A stretch of DNA of 64,000 nucleotides, taken from contig CAXKVR010000028.1 of assembly GCA_964058845.1 (NCBI GenBank), forward strand, positions 310,001 through 374,000, read 5' to 3'. Positions within the stretch are counted from its first letter, which is position 1, and each line of letters begins with the position of its first letter. Shown here one piece after another: positions 1 to 10,444 of the stretch. A program made the translations under genes and the position numbers. This DNA is from Carex sylvatica (Eukaryota > Streptophyta > Magnoliopsida > Poales > Cyperaceae). A model generated the notes under the pieces. It was not told where the DNA came from. It made no database searches and was given only the letters and a program-made list of their open reading frames with translations.

Positions 1-457
1 ATCAAAAGAATACATCAAATATTTTGTTCGCAAATTAATTTGTTGATTGTATTTCACGCGTTTGCTCGTCAAATTTGTACGCAAATTATTCTTTATATTT
101 GTAGCATCATTGTAGCATTGTGTCATTAATTAAATTTAACATTTCATGCAATTCAATACGGAAAGCAACCGTAATTCAAGGAACTTAACCAAGTCAATAT
201 TTAAGGTTTAAATATATTGTTATTAAATCAAATAAATTAATACATCAATTGCCGAGTGATCTTTGACTCGCTATAATGCATGAGGAATTTGCACACCGTC
301 TCGGAATCTAATAAGGTATTTTGGATATGTTTGATTGCTCATTAAGAAATGAAATGAGTTGGAACAATTAATTTTTTTATTTCACATTGAAAGAAGTGAA
401 TACTTCACACTTATTTACATTATTTATGTTTTAACATTTTATTTATTGTGATGGATT
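1..457. other. AT-rich intergenic DNA
   Basis: No coding potential or RNA gene is visible. The stretch is AT-rich with a few TTCGCAAATTA-like repeats near the start, similar in style to AT-rich repeats near 63.0 kb, and may be the remains of a transposon. Confidence 0.4.
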
Positions 458-469
458 AAATTACTTCAT

Positions 470-589
470 TTTTTTTTTTTAAAATCTTCGCAGAGGCTGC
501 AAAGTTATGAGGAGGAATCGAACTTTCAATTTTTTGGTACAACAACTCTAGAACATTTTCCTAGCCAATTATGCTACCTTTCCTTTCTC
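470..589 (-). mobile_element. tRNA-derived SINE, copy 1, with target duplication
   Basis: On the minus strand this 120-bp unit has a pol III A box, TAGCATAATTGG (complement of 565-576), which fits the consensus TRGYNNARNNGG. It also has a B box, GTTCGATTCC (complement of 514-523), which fits GWTCRANNCC. It ends in a run of about 13 A. A 12-bp direct repeat, AAATTACTTCAT, lies on both sides (458-469 and 590-601), as expected for LINE-mediated insertion. A second copy of the same family is at 16531-16651. It is a retroposon and not a functional tRNA, because no cloverleaf can be drawn. Confidence 0.85.
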
Positions 590-755
590 AAATTACTTCA
601 TATTTAAACAGTCATAAAATAAAATAAAAAAACAAATGAAATAAACAATTTAATTCTTTTTAAATTCTTTTTTTTTTGAGAAATCGATAGTGGCTATAAT
701 GAAAAACTACATGTTTATTACAAACTATCTGTTTATAATAGCAACTATAATGAAA

Positions 756-1154
756 GAGTTTGGCTAGTATAACATCAATGTCATTTCAATCTATATAACA
801 CCAACTCTAAAACATATTAAATCGACTTCAAACGGTAAATCCAAACCGTTCAAACCGATCTACTTCATTAGTTGTGCGTTTACATGCAAAATTTATAACT
901 TTTCGAATTTATTTAGTATTAGATCAAGCAGTCAAATATGTGAGTTTTTAAGTTAATTTTAATACATTAATTTTTTAATATTTTTACCTCTTGATTTAAT
1001 ACTAAAATAACTCGAAAATATAAAAATTTTGTATGTAAACGCATCACACATAATGTAAATTGGTTTGAACGGTTTGGATTTACCGTTTGAAGTCGATTTG
1101 ATAAATTTTAGAGCTTGTGTTATATAGATTAAAATGATTATACTAGCCAAACTC
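756..1154. mobile_element. Foldback MITE family A, copy 1 (Mutator-type)
   Basis: This 399-bp inverted repeat has two arms of almost 200 bp, starting GAGTTTGGCTAGTATAA and ending in the near complement CTAGCCAAACTC. A perfect 9-bp direct repeat, ATAATGAAA, flanks it (747-755 and 1155-1163). A 9-bp duplication is the hallmark of Mutator-like elements. It has no coding capacity. The copy at 18656-19053 has a different 9-bp duplication. Confidence 0.88.
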
Positions 1155-1163
1155 ATAATGAAA

Positions 1164-1945
1164 AACAACAAAATCAACCGAATTATTTTTAAATTCAAAT
1201 AACAATCTAACATTACTTCTAGTTTTGATTTAGAGTTCTCAACCCTATTCTTTCTGATTATTTTATAGTATCTGAAAGGAGAGATCGGAGAAATGTTTTC
1301 CCCCAATAATAAATCACACACCACCACATGCTTATGCCGACACCAATTAATATGACATAAAGACATGAGCAACATGCAACATGCAAAACTTTCGGATAAT
1401 AGAGAATAATGCTTAATGACGTGGCAATGACACTGTTATTACTTTTTCTATACAAATTACTAAAGTGCTGATGTGACAATGACATTAGCACACAATTAAT
1501 TAAAAGAAAATACAAGACAGACAGACTATATTTAGTGGCCGGTTTATGAAAAATAAAGGATTTTCACCTCTGGTCAGGAAATTTTACCTTACAACATAAC
1601 ATCAATTTTTTTGCTCAGGTAAAATTCACTGGGTTAATTACAGAAATTTATACAAAGACATGATTGCAGTTCCTTAGGAAGCACCCAATGTTGTTGTCCC
1701 CTCAACAACATGCCAGAATGTTCCAGTCAGAAACCAATTGTTTTAGGCTCTTGCCAAGAAATTTCATAATATCTTAGATCGGTTCCATTCTCTTTAACAA
1801 AAGGTATTAAATTCTCAGAAAAGCAACACGCATCAAATGAGCTAGAATGTTCTGTGCACATTTCTCACCCCCCCCCTACTCTCCAGGAAATTTCCCTTCA
1901 TATCTTTCTTCCTATAATACATATTCCGTAAGATTAACTTAAATC
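1164..1945. other. Intergenic DNA upstream of the CML gene
   Basis: Apart from a short C-run near 1870, the interval shows no gene or clear repeat. It holds the likely promoter of the CML gene at its right end. Confidence 0.4.
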
Positions 1946-1953
1946 TATAAATA
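1946..1953 (+). promoter_or_regulatory. Probable TATA box of the CML gene
   Basis: TATAAATA lies about 95 bp before the ATG at 2046. Transcription starting about 30 bp downstream would give a 5' leader of roughly 65-70 nt, which is normal for an intronless plant gene. Confidence 0.5.
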
Positions 1954-2045
1954 TAGATATGATCAAGATTGTCACATTAACAATTTGTTTGAGTTCTTAA
2001 ATTTCCTTTGTCTGTATATTCTTCTGATCATCTTAATTTATTAAA

Positions 2046-2681
2046 ATGTCTGACCTAGCCAGGAACATCAAAATGGAGAGCATCTTTGATTCGATTCCGT
2101 GTTGCTCTTGCCCATACTCTGTTTTGCCATGCTATCTACTTCGTCTATCCAAATATGTCTTATGTTGTAGCCTCAAAACAGCACAACATTATTGCTTGTA
2201 TTCATTGCTTATCAATCAATACGGCAGGTATACTCACGACAACAACCACAACATCATAGAAGGAGGAGGAGCAAAAGAAGAAGAACAACAACAACAACAT
2301 ATTGCGTTACATAAATCTGAAAAGCATGATACAAAAGACGAGCTAACATGCGATGACATAGACACAGTCATAACTAGTCTAGGCATAGAGGGTTGGCGAA
2401 ACGTACAAAAACAGGACACAATGCTAATACAGGAGGCACACAAGTTCTTAGATAGCAAAAATGCAAGTTTGAAAGAATTGAAAGAGGCATTTTACGTGTT
2501 CGATCGAAATGAAGATGGATTTATTACCGCATTCGAGTTATGGAGCGTGTTAAGGAGATTAGGGTTGAAGGAAGGAATGAAGTACGAAAATTGCGAGGAA
2601 ATGATTAGGGTTTATGACAAGAATGGCGATGGAAGGATTTGCTTTAACGAGTTTAAGAACATGATGGAACAAGCTTTGTAA
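2046..2681 (+). CDS. Calmodulin-like protein with two C-terminal EF-hands (CML45/46-like)
   Basis: This single-exon gene encodes a 211-residue calcium sensor. Two canonical 12-residue EF-hand loops are visible: residues 153-164 (D-N-D-G-I-E pattern) and 191-202 (again D, N, D, G, I, E at the ligand positions). Each follows an amphipathic helix (KEAFYVFD; EEMIRVYD). Residues 1-60 are hydrophobic and cysteine-rich, including Cys19, Cys20 and Cys22. Residues 65-100 are low-complexity (Asn, Glu, Gln). A hydrophobic N-terminal half joined to a single C-terminal EF-hand pair is the layout of the CML45/46 group, probably anchored at a membrane; that group assignment is from memory. The ATG at 2046 is used; an in-frame ATG at 2073 is an alternative. 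AATAAA at 2757-2762 is a possible poly(A) signal. The targets are unknown. Confidence 0.9.
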   Translation: MSDLARNIKMESIFDSIPCCSCPYSVLPCYLLRLSKYVLCCSLKTAQHYCLYSLLINQYGRYTHDNNHNIIEGGGAKEEEQQQQHIALHKSEKHDTKDELTCDDIDTVITSLGIEGWRNVQKQDTMLIQEAHKFLDSKNASLKELKEAFYVFDRNEDGFITAFELWSVLRRLGLKEGMKYENCEEMIRVYDKNGDGRICFNEFKNMMEQAL

Positions 2682-3230
2682 TTAATTAAATTTAAATTGT
2701 ATATGGGTTGTTCGCTTTAATTAACTTATTATTTTAAATGTACCATCATTTTAATTAATAAAATTGAATTAACTAAACATGGTGAAATCATACTTTTCTT
2801 TATGTTTTTCATCTCAACAAAAATATATATTTTTTCTTAAAGAAACTGATCAAGGGATGGTATCTTACAGCCTACATGTCTATTAACTATATCCATAATC
2901 CCTTACCTAGTCAATCTAATAACAAATAAGCCTGACAATATCACCATGTCATGTAACCCCAGCTATACTGAGGGATGCTACTATACCACTTACTAACATT
3001 GAACTAAAAACCAAACACAGTAGATGTGCAGAGCAATGCTTGCTATTATCCAAAAAGAACCATAAGCCAATTCGTTCTCTCAATCTTCGTTTAGGAGGCC
3101 AATCCGATTCGGCCCAAAACAATGCGGGCCTTTCGGACCGGGTCGGGCTTTTGTTGAAAAGTCAAAAAATAATTCGTTGACGATCGTCTCAAGTTCTCAA
3201 CTCAAAGAACGCTGCATCTTCTCTGACAGG
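2682..3230. other. Intergenic DNA between CML and FRS
   Basis: It holds the CML 3' end and the distal FRS promoter. No further gene or repeat was recognised. GC content rises after 3060, as expected close to a promoter. Confidence 0.4.
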
Positions 3231-3231
3231 A

Positions 3232-3237
3232 CACGTG
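3232..3237. promoter_or_regulatory. G-box (CACGTG) upstream of FRS
   Basis: A CACGTG core in the context GGACACGTGTCT lies in the GC-richer stretch before the CT-rich leader of the FRS gene. It is a possible bZIP or bHLH/PIF binding site; function is inferred from the motif only. Confidence 0.45.
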
Positions 3238-3474
3238 TCTACATCGCAGTAAACAATGACTGTCTCCGTATGACGCACAATTGGAGAGGAGCCGAACCGG
3301 TCGGTCCGACATCGAACCCATCTCTCGCGAACCCTCGCTCTCTGTCTTGTTCGATCCGACCTTTCTCTCTCTACTCCAATCTCGGTCGGATCAGACCTTC
3401 GTCCGATTCCTCTCTTCTTCTCTCCCTCTCTTTTGCCATTGTAAAAGTTCCGAATCTAAGAAATCGAGAGCCAG

Positions 3475-4008
3475 GTAGACAAATTCTCGACTTTTCTTCC
3501 TTCCTTCAGACCTAATAATGCTTCTTCTTTTTTTCTTTCTATTGTGACTATCGCTACCTCTAATTGTAAATTTGGTAGCGGAATAGGTAAAGTGTGATGA
3601 GGGTTTAGAGATTTGGTTCTTCCTATATAAAATAGTCCTTTTGGTTGTATTTTTCTTTTTTGGTCCTTGATTATAGCTACTATTGCACTTGGTTTACTCA
3701 TAGCAAAGTTGGGAAGGGCTGTTCTAAGGGGACTTAAGATATCTACTGGAATTATGCTTTGAAACTAATTTGATTTGCTAAATATGCTGGAATAGGTAAA
3801 AATTGGTTTCAGTTTCTTGTCTCTAATTAAAATAATTCTAGGCAATTACGTCTTTATTCTCCAAAATTTATAACTGGGATTTTTAGAGCTATTCCAAATT
3901 TTGTTCCTTTATCTCACCCCTTTTTGCTGAAATATGTTTTTATTTTCCATTTTATGTTTTTTATATAGTTATAACTAACTTAGCTTTGTTGCTCTCTGCT
4001 AAATCCAG
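3475..4008 (+). other. Probable leader intron of the FRS gene
   Basis: A CT-rich leader exon (about 3300-3474) ends at AGCCAG followed by GTAGAC. A T-rich tract ends at AAATCCAG just before GTTCATGG, where the FRS start codon lies. Removing 3475-4008 puts the ATG 4 nt into exon 2. Introns just upstream of the start codon are common in plant FRS and other regulatory genes. The transcript is inferred, not seen. Confidence 0.5.
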
Positions 4009-4012
4009 GTTC

Positions 4013-6526
4013 ATGGACTATATTCTAGCCTTGAAAATGACAGAACAGTCAGAGGGCCGAGATCCTGTAGTAGATAAATTTCAAATATCTGAGACCGAAA
4101 GTTGGATTCCCAAATTAGACATGGTTTTTGAGTCAGAAGACAAGGCATACTGGTTTTATTGTAATTATGCAAAAGAGTTGGGCTTCGGGGTAAGGAAGCA
4201 CCATGTTAAGAGGCGAGCAAATGGATCTGTTTCTGGTAGGGTTTTCTCTTGCTACAAAGAGGGTTTTGGCCGAAATATCAAACCAAAGTCTAAGCCAAGA
4301 CCTGATGTGCGTACTGGTTGTGGGGCACACTTGACGATTCGATCAATTGAGAAGGGACAGTTCCGTGTTACGGAATTTGAACCAAATCATAATCATGATC
4401 TCATAGCCAAACCGGTCGAACCAAATGACGGTTCAGCTAATACCTCAGCCCTTTCAAAAAGTGTGAAACCTAAGAAAACTGTGCTCGTCAAAAAGTATAT
4501 ACCTAAAGCTGGCACATTGACTCCCAGTCCCATTGTTGGTACCAATTCTTCTACTTTAATCCGTGGTGTGGCTACTAGGACGCCGAATCCTGGTGCTTCA
4601 GTTGGTACCACTGGGAGCCGCATTTCAATTTCTGTTCTAAATTCGTTGGTACCTAAAATGGGGATGGAGTTTGATGATGATGAAGAGGCGTACCGGTTCT
4701 ATGTGACCTATGCTGATAATATTGGGTTCAGTGTGAGAAAGCATCAGGTCAAGAGACGCGCTTCAGGTGTGGTTTATTCCCGTACTTTTGTTTGTCACAA
4801 AGAGGGGTTTAGAAAAAAGGCGGACAGTGATAAAGGTAGAGAACCAAAACCTTACGACAGGACAGGCTGTCAAGCTTTGATAACCGTGCGACTAATGAAA
4901 AATGGAAGGTTTCAGGTTATCGGGTTTGAGCCGAAGCATAACCACCCACTTGTTATACCATCTAAGGCTCACTTGGTGAAATGGCGGTGGAGGCGGCGGT
5001 ACCCATCCCTCGTACCAGCTGTTGAAGAAGAGGAGGAGGCTTTAGGGTTTTCAGAACAGGAGCAAGATGAACATGCAGAGAATTGCTTTGTGGTCCCAAA
5101 AGATTGTAAGAATTACATTCCATGTAAGAAGAAAGCAGGCACGAGAGGTGGTGAGCTAGGGTTGGCAATGCAATATTTCCAAAAGAAGCAAACTGCTGAC
5201 CCATCGTTTTATTACGGGTTGCAGTTGGATATAGTGGATCGGGTCACCAATATCTTTTGGGCTGATTCAAAATCCAGGTTCGACTTTGAATTTTTTGGTG
5301 ATGTAGTTTGCTTTGATACCACTTACAAGTATACCGATTCGGTTAGACCTCTTGCATTGTTTCTTGGTTTAAACCACCACAGACAAATAGTTCTTTTTGG
5401 AGCAGCATTTCTATATGACGAATCTGAAGAATCTCTAAAATGGTTGTTTGAAACTTTTAAAAGTGCAATGGGGGGGAAGCAACCTAAGGTGGTCCTCACA
5501 GACCGCCACTTGGTGGTTGATGATTGGTTGAGCACCGTTTGGCAAGGCACGATGCGTCGGTTTTGCGTATGGCAAGTGTACAATGAAGGATTGAATTTCT
5601 TAAGTCCAGTTTTTCTCGGTTCAAATTCATTTGGTAAAGAATTTAACAGGTGTATGTTTGATCTTGATGATGCAAAAGAATTTGAAATTGAATGGGAAAG
5701 GATGGTGGAAAATTATGATCTCAGATCTAATGTTTGGTTAACTGAGGTGTATGAAGAGAGGGAGAGGTGGGCTCCACCTTATGGCCACGAAATATTTTGT
5801 GGGGACATCAAAAGTAGTTTGAGAAAAGAGAATATAAGTGGCATGGTTAAGAAACATTCTGACATAGATTTAGATTTCATGGAATTTATCAGGAATTTTG
5901 AAAGAATTGTAGAGGAGACACGGCAAAATGAGTTACAAGCGGATACAAAAATCGAACAATATCTCGTTCTATTTCCCTTCACACGGATGTTAAAGCAGGC
6001 AATAGATTCCTACACTGCAACCGTGTTTAAGATATTTCAAGCCGAATTTGAGTTCTCGTTAGATTTTATGGTGCATGCTCTGAGCTCAACCGGTACCATT
6101 TGTGAGTACAAGGTCACAAATGCGGACGAACCTAATGAATTTTTTGTCCGATTTGACTCCTCAGAAGTTACAATCGAATGTAGTTGCAAAAAGTTTGAAC
6201 ATACAGGTTTACCGTGCCGTCACATCATTAAAACCCTTGATATTGTTAATATAAAGGAATTGCCAGACCGGTATTTGCTAAAGAGATGGACTAAACAAGC
6301 AAAACAGGTGGTTTATTTAAGGGAAGACGATGTAAGTGTATTTGATGGTGAGTCCAATGTGGCGAGGCGGTACAGTGCTTTGTGTAACATTTTGACTAAG
6401 CTGGCGGTACGGGCATCCGAGAGTGAGGAGACTTATAGCTTGGTCAAGAGCTTATCTGGTCGTGGTTTGAGTGGGGTCCACCAAAGTTTGCTTATGGAAA
6501 TGCATGGGGAGGCTACTCGTAGTTAG
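4013..6526 (+). CDS. FRS: FAR1-RELATED SEQUENCE (FRS) transcription factor with two FAR1 domains
   Basis: This 837-residue nuclear regulator derives from a Mutator-like transposase. There are two FAR1-type WRKY-GCM1 zinc-finger domains at about 44-130 (Cys80, Cys103, His126, His128) and 226-312 (Cys261, Cys286, His309, His311). A MULE transposase core follows at about 430-525 (FDTTYKYT with Asp435; VLTDR with Asp497). A C-terminal SWIM finger has Cys723, Cys725, Cys735 and His737 (CSCKKFEHTGLPCRH). The tandem FAR1 domains suggest the FRS7/FRS12 subgroup, tentatively. FRS proteins bind DNA and act in light, clock and growth control. The motif after the second Asp reads RRFCVWQVYNEG, without the His usual in active transposases, which fits domestication. 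The ATG at 4013 was chosen because it follows a good splice acceptor (4007-4008); an in-frame ATG at residue 9 is also possible. Coding is in one exon. Confidence 0.95.
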   Translation: MDYILALKMTEQSEGRDPVVDKFQISETESWIPKLDMVFESEDKAYWFYCNYAKELGFGVRKHHVKRRANGSVSGRVFSCYKEGFGRNIKPKSKPRPDVRTGCGAHLTIRSIEKGQFRVTEFEPNHNHDLIAKPVEPNDGSANTSALSKSVKPKKTVLVKKYIPKAGTLTPSPIVGTNSSTLIRGVATRTPNPGASVGTTGSRISISVLNSLVPKMGMEFDDDEEAYRFYVTYADNIGFSVRKHQVKRRASGVVYSRTFVCHKEGFRKKADSDKGREPKPYDRTGCQALITVRLMKNGRFQVIGFEPKHNHPLVIPSKAHLVKWRWRRRYPSLVPAVEEEEEALGFSEQEQDEHAENCFVVPKDCKNYIPCKKKAGTRGGELGLAMQYFQKKQTADPSFYYGLQLDIVDRVTNIFWADSKSRFDFEFFGDVVCFDTTYKYTDSVRPLALFLGLNHHRQIVLFGAAFLYDESEESLKWLFETFKSAMGGKQPKVVLTDRHLVVDDWLSTVWQGTMRRFCVWQVYNEGLNFLSPVFLGSNSFGKEFNRCMFDLDDAKEFEIEWERMVENYDLRSNVWLTEVYEERERWAPPYGHEIFCGDIKSSLRKENISGMVKKHSDIDLDFMEFIRNFERIVEETRQNELQADTKIEQYLVLFPFTRMLKQAIDSYTATVFKIFQAEFEFSLDFMVHALSSTGTICEYKVTNADEPNEFFVRFDSSEVTIECSCKKFEHTGLPCRHIIKTLDIVNIKELPDRYLLKRWTKQAKQVVYLREDDVSVFDGESNVARRYSALCNILTKLAVRASESEETYSLVKSLSGRGLSGVHQSLLMEMHGEATRS

Positions 6527-7227
6527 GTTTCGCTTTATGTTCTCTCTCAACTGAATTTTAGAAATTTAACCCCTCTCTCTCCATTGCTAGCTCTACTTTT
6601 TTTTTTCTTTTGTAGGAGGTAAACTTAGAGACTGTTGGTAGCTGTTGTAATGATTAGTTTGCAACTGATGGATGCTGTAGCTAATTTATAACCTTTTTAT
6701 CAGGTAATCCTTGCTATTTTGAGTTTGGAATTGTGTAAACATGTCTGAGTAAGTGTGCTATGAATATTGTAAAAACATCAGTTGCGAAATTCTGATATGT
6801 ATTACCAGGTTCTATGGTTGTAATTCGTCATGATTAGTGCGCTAGTCCAGTGTGAATTATTATCATCTAAGTGCACCAGCTTGTCAACAAGCTCTCTTTC
6901 TTTTTGTGTGTGGGTGCGTGTGTCAAATTCATTGCTCTTGGGATCAAAATGCGAAAAGTTTTGTCACCGGTAGAAAGCAAACCTGGCACACATGGAATTG
7001 TACCATTATCATGCCAAGTGTAGTCCCATCAGAATTGACATGAGAAGGCAGTGTGTTTGTAATTGTCTAGTGTAATTATTATATTCTCTTTTGAAAGTAA
7101 TGTATAGCTGCATTCCCGTAATTTCAGCATGTTTAATTAGCATTCACACATTCTGGTATTATTTTGGTTTTGAGGTTTGAAGAAAAGAAATGACTTCAAT
7201 TCTTTCAGTTTAAAGCGCATTTTAAGT
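6527..7227. other. FRS 3' region and intergenic DNA
   Basis: The T-rich stretch after the FRS stop probably carries its 3' UTR, possibly spliced (TAGGAG/GTAAAC near 6620 and several AG acceptors after it). No further gene was recognised. Confidence 0.35.
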
Positions 7228-7556
7228 TAGAGCCGTTGTAGTAATCAGACAAATGAATTATTCGGATTTGGTTCGGCGAGGTCAAAAATTTGTTATTCGA
7301 AAATAATTCGGGAATAATTTGGAATTATTCGGATCAGAAATTTCAGTTCTGCAAGAAAGCAAAAAAAAATTAAAAAAAAATTGTTATGGGAAAATTTTTG
7401 AAAAAAATTCGGAAATTTTGAAAAAAAATCGGAAAATTTGCAAAATATTCGGATTTAATTCGGTCAAAGTTTGGTCAATCGAATAATTCGACGTTTTGTT
7501 CAACATCACCTAAAAGACGAATTATTCGAGTATAATTCGCGAATCTTGTGACTATG
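7228..7556. mobile_element. Possible non-autonomous hAT-type element (AATTATTCGG repeats)
   Basis: The interval is full of short GAATTATTCGG/CCGAATAATTC motifs, in one orientation on the left and inverted on the right, ending in CGCGAATCTTGTGACTATG. Subterminal arrays of this kind are typical of small hAT-like elements, but no clean target duplication could be fixed. Confidence 0.4.
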
Positions 7557-7603
7557 GTAATTAGTAATGTATGAAAAATTGGGATTCAAATCTGCTAGAA
7601 AAG

Positions 7604-7768
7604 GAGCACCCTCTTATTCTTCTATCCAAACCATTCAAAATCGATCACACGGCTTCAATTACATCTGATTCGTTTTAATATATATTCTATTGATATAAAA
7701 TAGAAAGTAATTGAAGTTGTGTAATCGATTTTGAAAGTTTCGGAATGAAGAATAGAAGGATGCTCTAA
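7604..7768. mobile_element. Foldback MITE, about 165 bp
   Basis: The two halves are nearly complementary: GAGCACCCTCTTATTCTTC on the left and its near complement GAAGAATAGAAGGATGCTC on the right, meeting near 7685. It has no coding capacity. A target duplication is not evident. Confidence 0.6.
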
Positions 7769-9464
7769 AAAAAGCTTTTAATCCGGAAAATAGTATCTCA
7801 CTTTTGTGTTGTTTCGGCTGCATTTAATTGATAATAACTTAATAAGTGTTCCACAATTGGGTTAGCAGAAGTTTTTAAATTTTCATCTTGTAATATCAAA
7901 GAAACTTTTCATTAAAACCAACCATGTGTCTTTGACATCAAACAACACCCAAAAAAATGTATATATGAGATGTATTAATTAATAAATTGTATAAATAAAG
8001 GACTTAAGAAAATAATATAAAATTAATGTTTACAACTTTTAACTAAAAATTACCCTAAATAAAATTGTAGTAAAAGCAGTCACTTAGAATTTGAAATATA
8101 TTTGAATTTAGAAAAAAATTTATTTCGGTAATTTAATGCCATACTTAATAATACAAATACAAATTTAGCATTAATAAAAATTACAACATAATGCAGAAAT
8201 TCATATTGTTTAATAAATAATACAAAAAGTCCAAAAGAAGGTTATTTTTTAAGTATAAACAATCGAGTCATCATTAAGACGATTCGATAATATAAACCAA
8301 ACGGAAAATTTATAGTTAGCTAAACTAATTCTGTTAATTTTTAACAAAATTAAAAAACATAGGAAACGACTAAACAAATAGACAAACTTTGAACTATGTA
8401 ATATAAATCATGTTGTAAAATATATTCAAAGAATGGAAAAATTAGCGATTGTTATATTAAATTTAACAAAAAATATATATTATATAGTTTCAAGTCACCA
8501 AAAGATAGAAAACTATCAAAAATATTGTAAAATATATCTAATGCTGAATCATTTTGTTTGTAAAAATAAAACAAATTTTCAGAAAAAAAAGGTAATCTAA
8601 ACTGATATATTTCTAAAGAGACACGTTTAAATTGTAGAAATAATACAATGTTAAAATATTTCACAATTCCATGTACTTTCTTGATGTTTGTATAAACAGC
8701 AAAAATATCGAAATGGTTCGAAAATAAAACTTATAACGAAACAATATAATGTGGCGAAGACGCGAAGTAGAGTTCATTAATGTTTGATTCGGATTCTGAT
8801 CGGAAAATCTGAATCTAAACTCAAAATTTAAGCTACTTTAGGCCAGGGATTTCAGACCTCAAATTCGGATCTACTAAAATAACTCTAAAATTTGAGTTTA
8901 AGAACATGTTTGATTAGAATCTGCATGAATGTTAAAGGTTTCATGTGCCTTCACTCCAGAATCCAGATTGATCCGAATTTTGATCGGATGGTCGGAATCC
9001 AAACTCAAATTTGGAGTTACTTTATGGGATCAGACCCCTAAGAAGGTTTGAGTTCGACATTGCACATGTTTGTAGCAGGGCACAAAACAAACCCTTACCG
9101 CTACTAGGAAAAGACGCAAGCACAGCTAGTCAGCCACAAAATTTAGACAGCACATGCAAATACCAAGCACCAGCCAGCACCGACCAAGCTGGTCTGACTA
9201 GCAGGGTGCAAACACATTTTGATAGATTGATTCATGTCAAATCCTATTAGAGATAATTACATGTGTGGGTCCCGACCATCCCGGTTTCACCTTTTATAAT
9301 GCCATCAACAGTAACAACATCATGTATCATTGGAAGTTTAGAACCCAACCCAATCAAAATCGGAGTTTATTTTATTTTATTTTTCAAGATGAAAATAAAT
9401 AAGAAGAATAGAACTATAGAAGTGGCTAGGGATGAAGCAATCATCAGAACCTACTCCCCCATCT
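7769..9464. other. AT-rich intergenic DNA
   Basis: No convincing gene is present. Two diverged copies of a unit with AATCTGAATCTAAACTCAAA / GAATCCAAACTCAAATTTG occur near 8770-8850 and 8950-9030, so part of this is old repeat. The segment 9030-9260 is GC-richer but has no recognisable protein. Confidence 0.4.
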
Positions 9465-9650
9465 GAATTCACATCCTCTCCAATACCTGATAAGGGAATC
9501 TTTTACAATTACTAGATCTGAACCGTTCTTTTTAACTTGGCACGAATCTCAAAGCCCAAAAATGCTGCCCCTATTGCAGTCCGACTAGTTGAAATTTAAT
9601 CTCAAAACCGTAAAGTGAGATCCTCTGCAATACTGGAGAGATACGGATTC
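9465..9650. mobile_element. hAT-type MITE family X, uninterrupted copy
   Basis: Its ends are imperfect inverted repeats (GAATTCACATCCTCTCC and the complement of GGAGAGATACGGATTC). The interior (CACGAATCTCAAAGCC, CTGCCCCTATTG) matches the MITE at 15099-15277. The whole unit matches, in reverse, the flanks of the nested element at 46781-47444, so it serves as the empty-site reference for that insertion. Confidence 0.7.
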
Positions 9651-10114
9651 ATTGTTTCAAAAAATTTATTATTGTTTTGTTCACATTTTTTTTCTCTCAG
9701 TTTCCAAATTCAATGCAGTATTCAATTACTTAGATCTCATCAACAGTGAGTACTTCAATTACAGAGTTAAGAAAGTTGCTGTATCCCGTGAGCACAATAA
9801 ATTCCGATGCTTTTAAAATCTAAAATCTGAAGAAAACAATAATAAAAACCTAAATTCCGATGCTTTTAATAGAATTTTTTTTAAATAGAATTTGTTTTAA
9901 ATATTTTATCGAAAACAGCTATGCCACACGACACACACATAGTTACACCAAAATAACCCTCCGATCCTGTGAATCGGTGTAGCCTCAGAAATCTCCACAC
10001 CGATCCACATGAGGCAAGTTTAGGTTAAGTTGCGCGCAGCAGCCCTCTCTTCTTCTCTCCCTGCCTCCATTATTTCTTTCTTTTTCTTTTCATTATTTCG
10101 TTTTTTTCAAATCA

Positions 10115-10438
10115 AATAGAGAAGTTGCCAAATTAACAGATCGCCACCACTATTGTATTCAGCATCGTCTTCTGATTATTATTGTGAGTTTTTTTTTACT
10201 TATTTGTTTATATTTAGTGTTGTAAAATTGAAAAATATTTAGAGTTAATTTAGTGTTTGATTTTTGGTTTTTTTTCATTATTCAATAGAGAAGTTGCCAA
10301 ATTAACAGATCACCACCACCATTGTACTCAGCATCGTCTTCTGATTATTATTGTGAGTTTTTTTTTACTTATTTGTTTATATTTGGTGTTGTAAAATTGA
10401 AAAATATTTGGAATTAATTTAGTGTTTGATTTTTGTTC
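10115..10438 (+). repeat. Tandem duplication at the inner edge of the MULE 1 left end
   Basis: A unit of about 169 bp (AATAGAGAAGTTGCCAAATT...) occurs twice head to tail at 10115-10283 and 10284-10438, with few differences. It lies between the inverted repeat and the mudrA start, where the promoter and leader intron would be, and so repeats the likely 5' leader. Confidence 0.85.
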
Positions 10439-10444
10439 AGCAAA

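Noticed and set aside
514..576. Possible tRNA gene (A and B boxes present)
   Set aside because: No acceptor stem or anticodon loop can be drawn; the A-tail and 12-bp duplication show a SINE.
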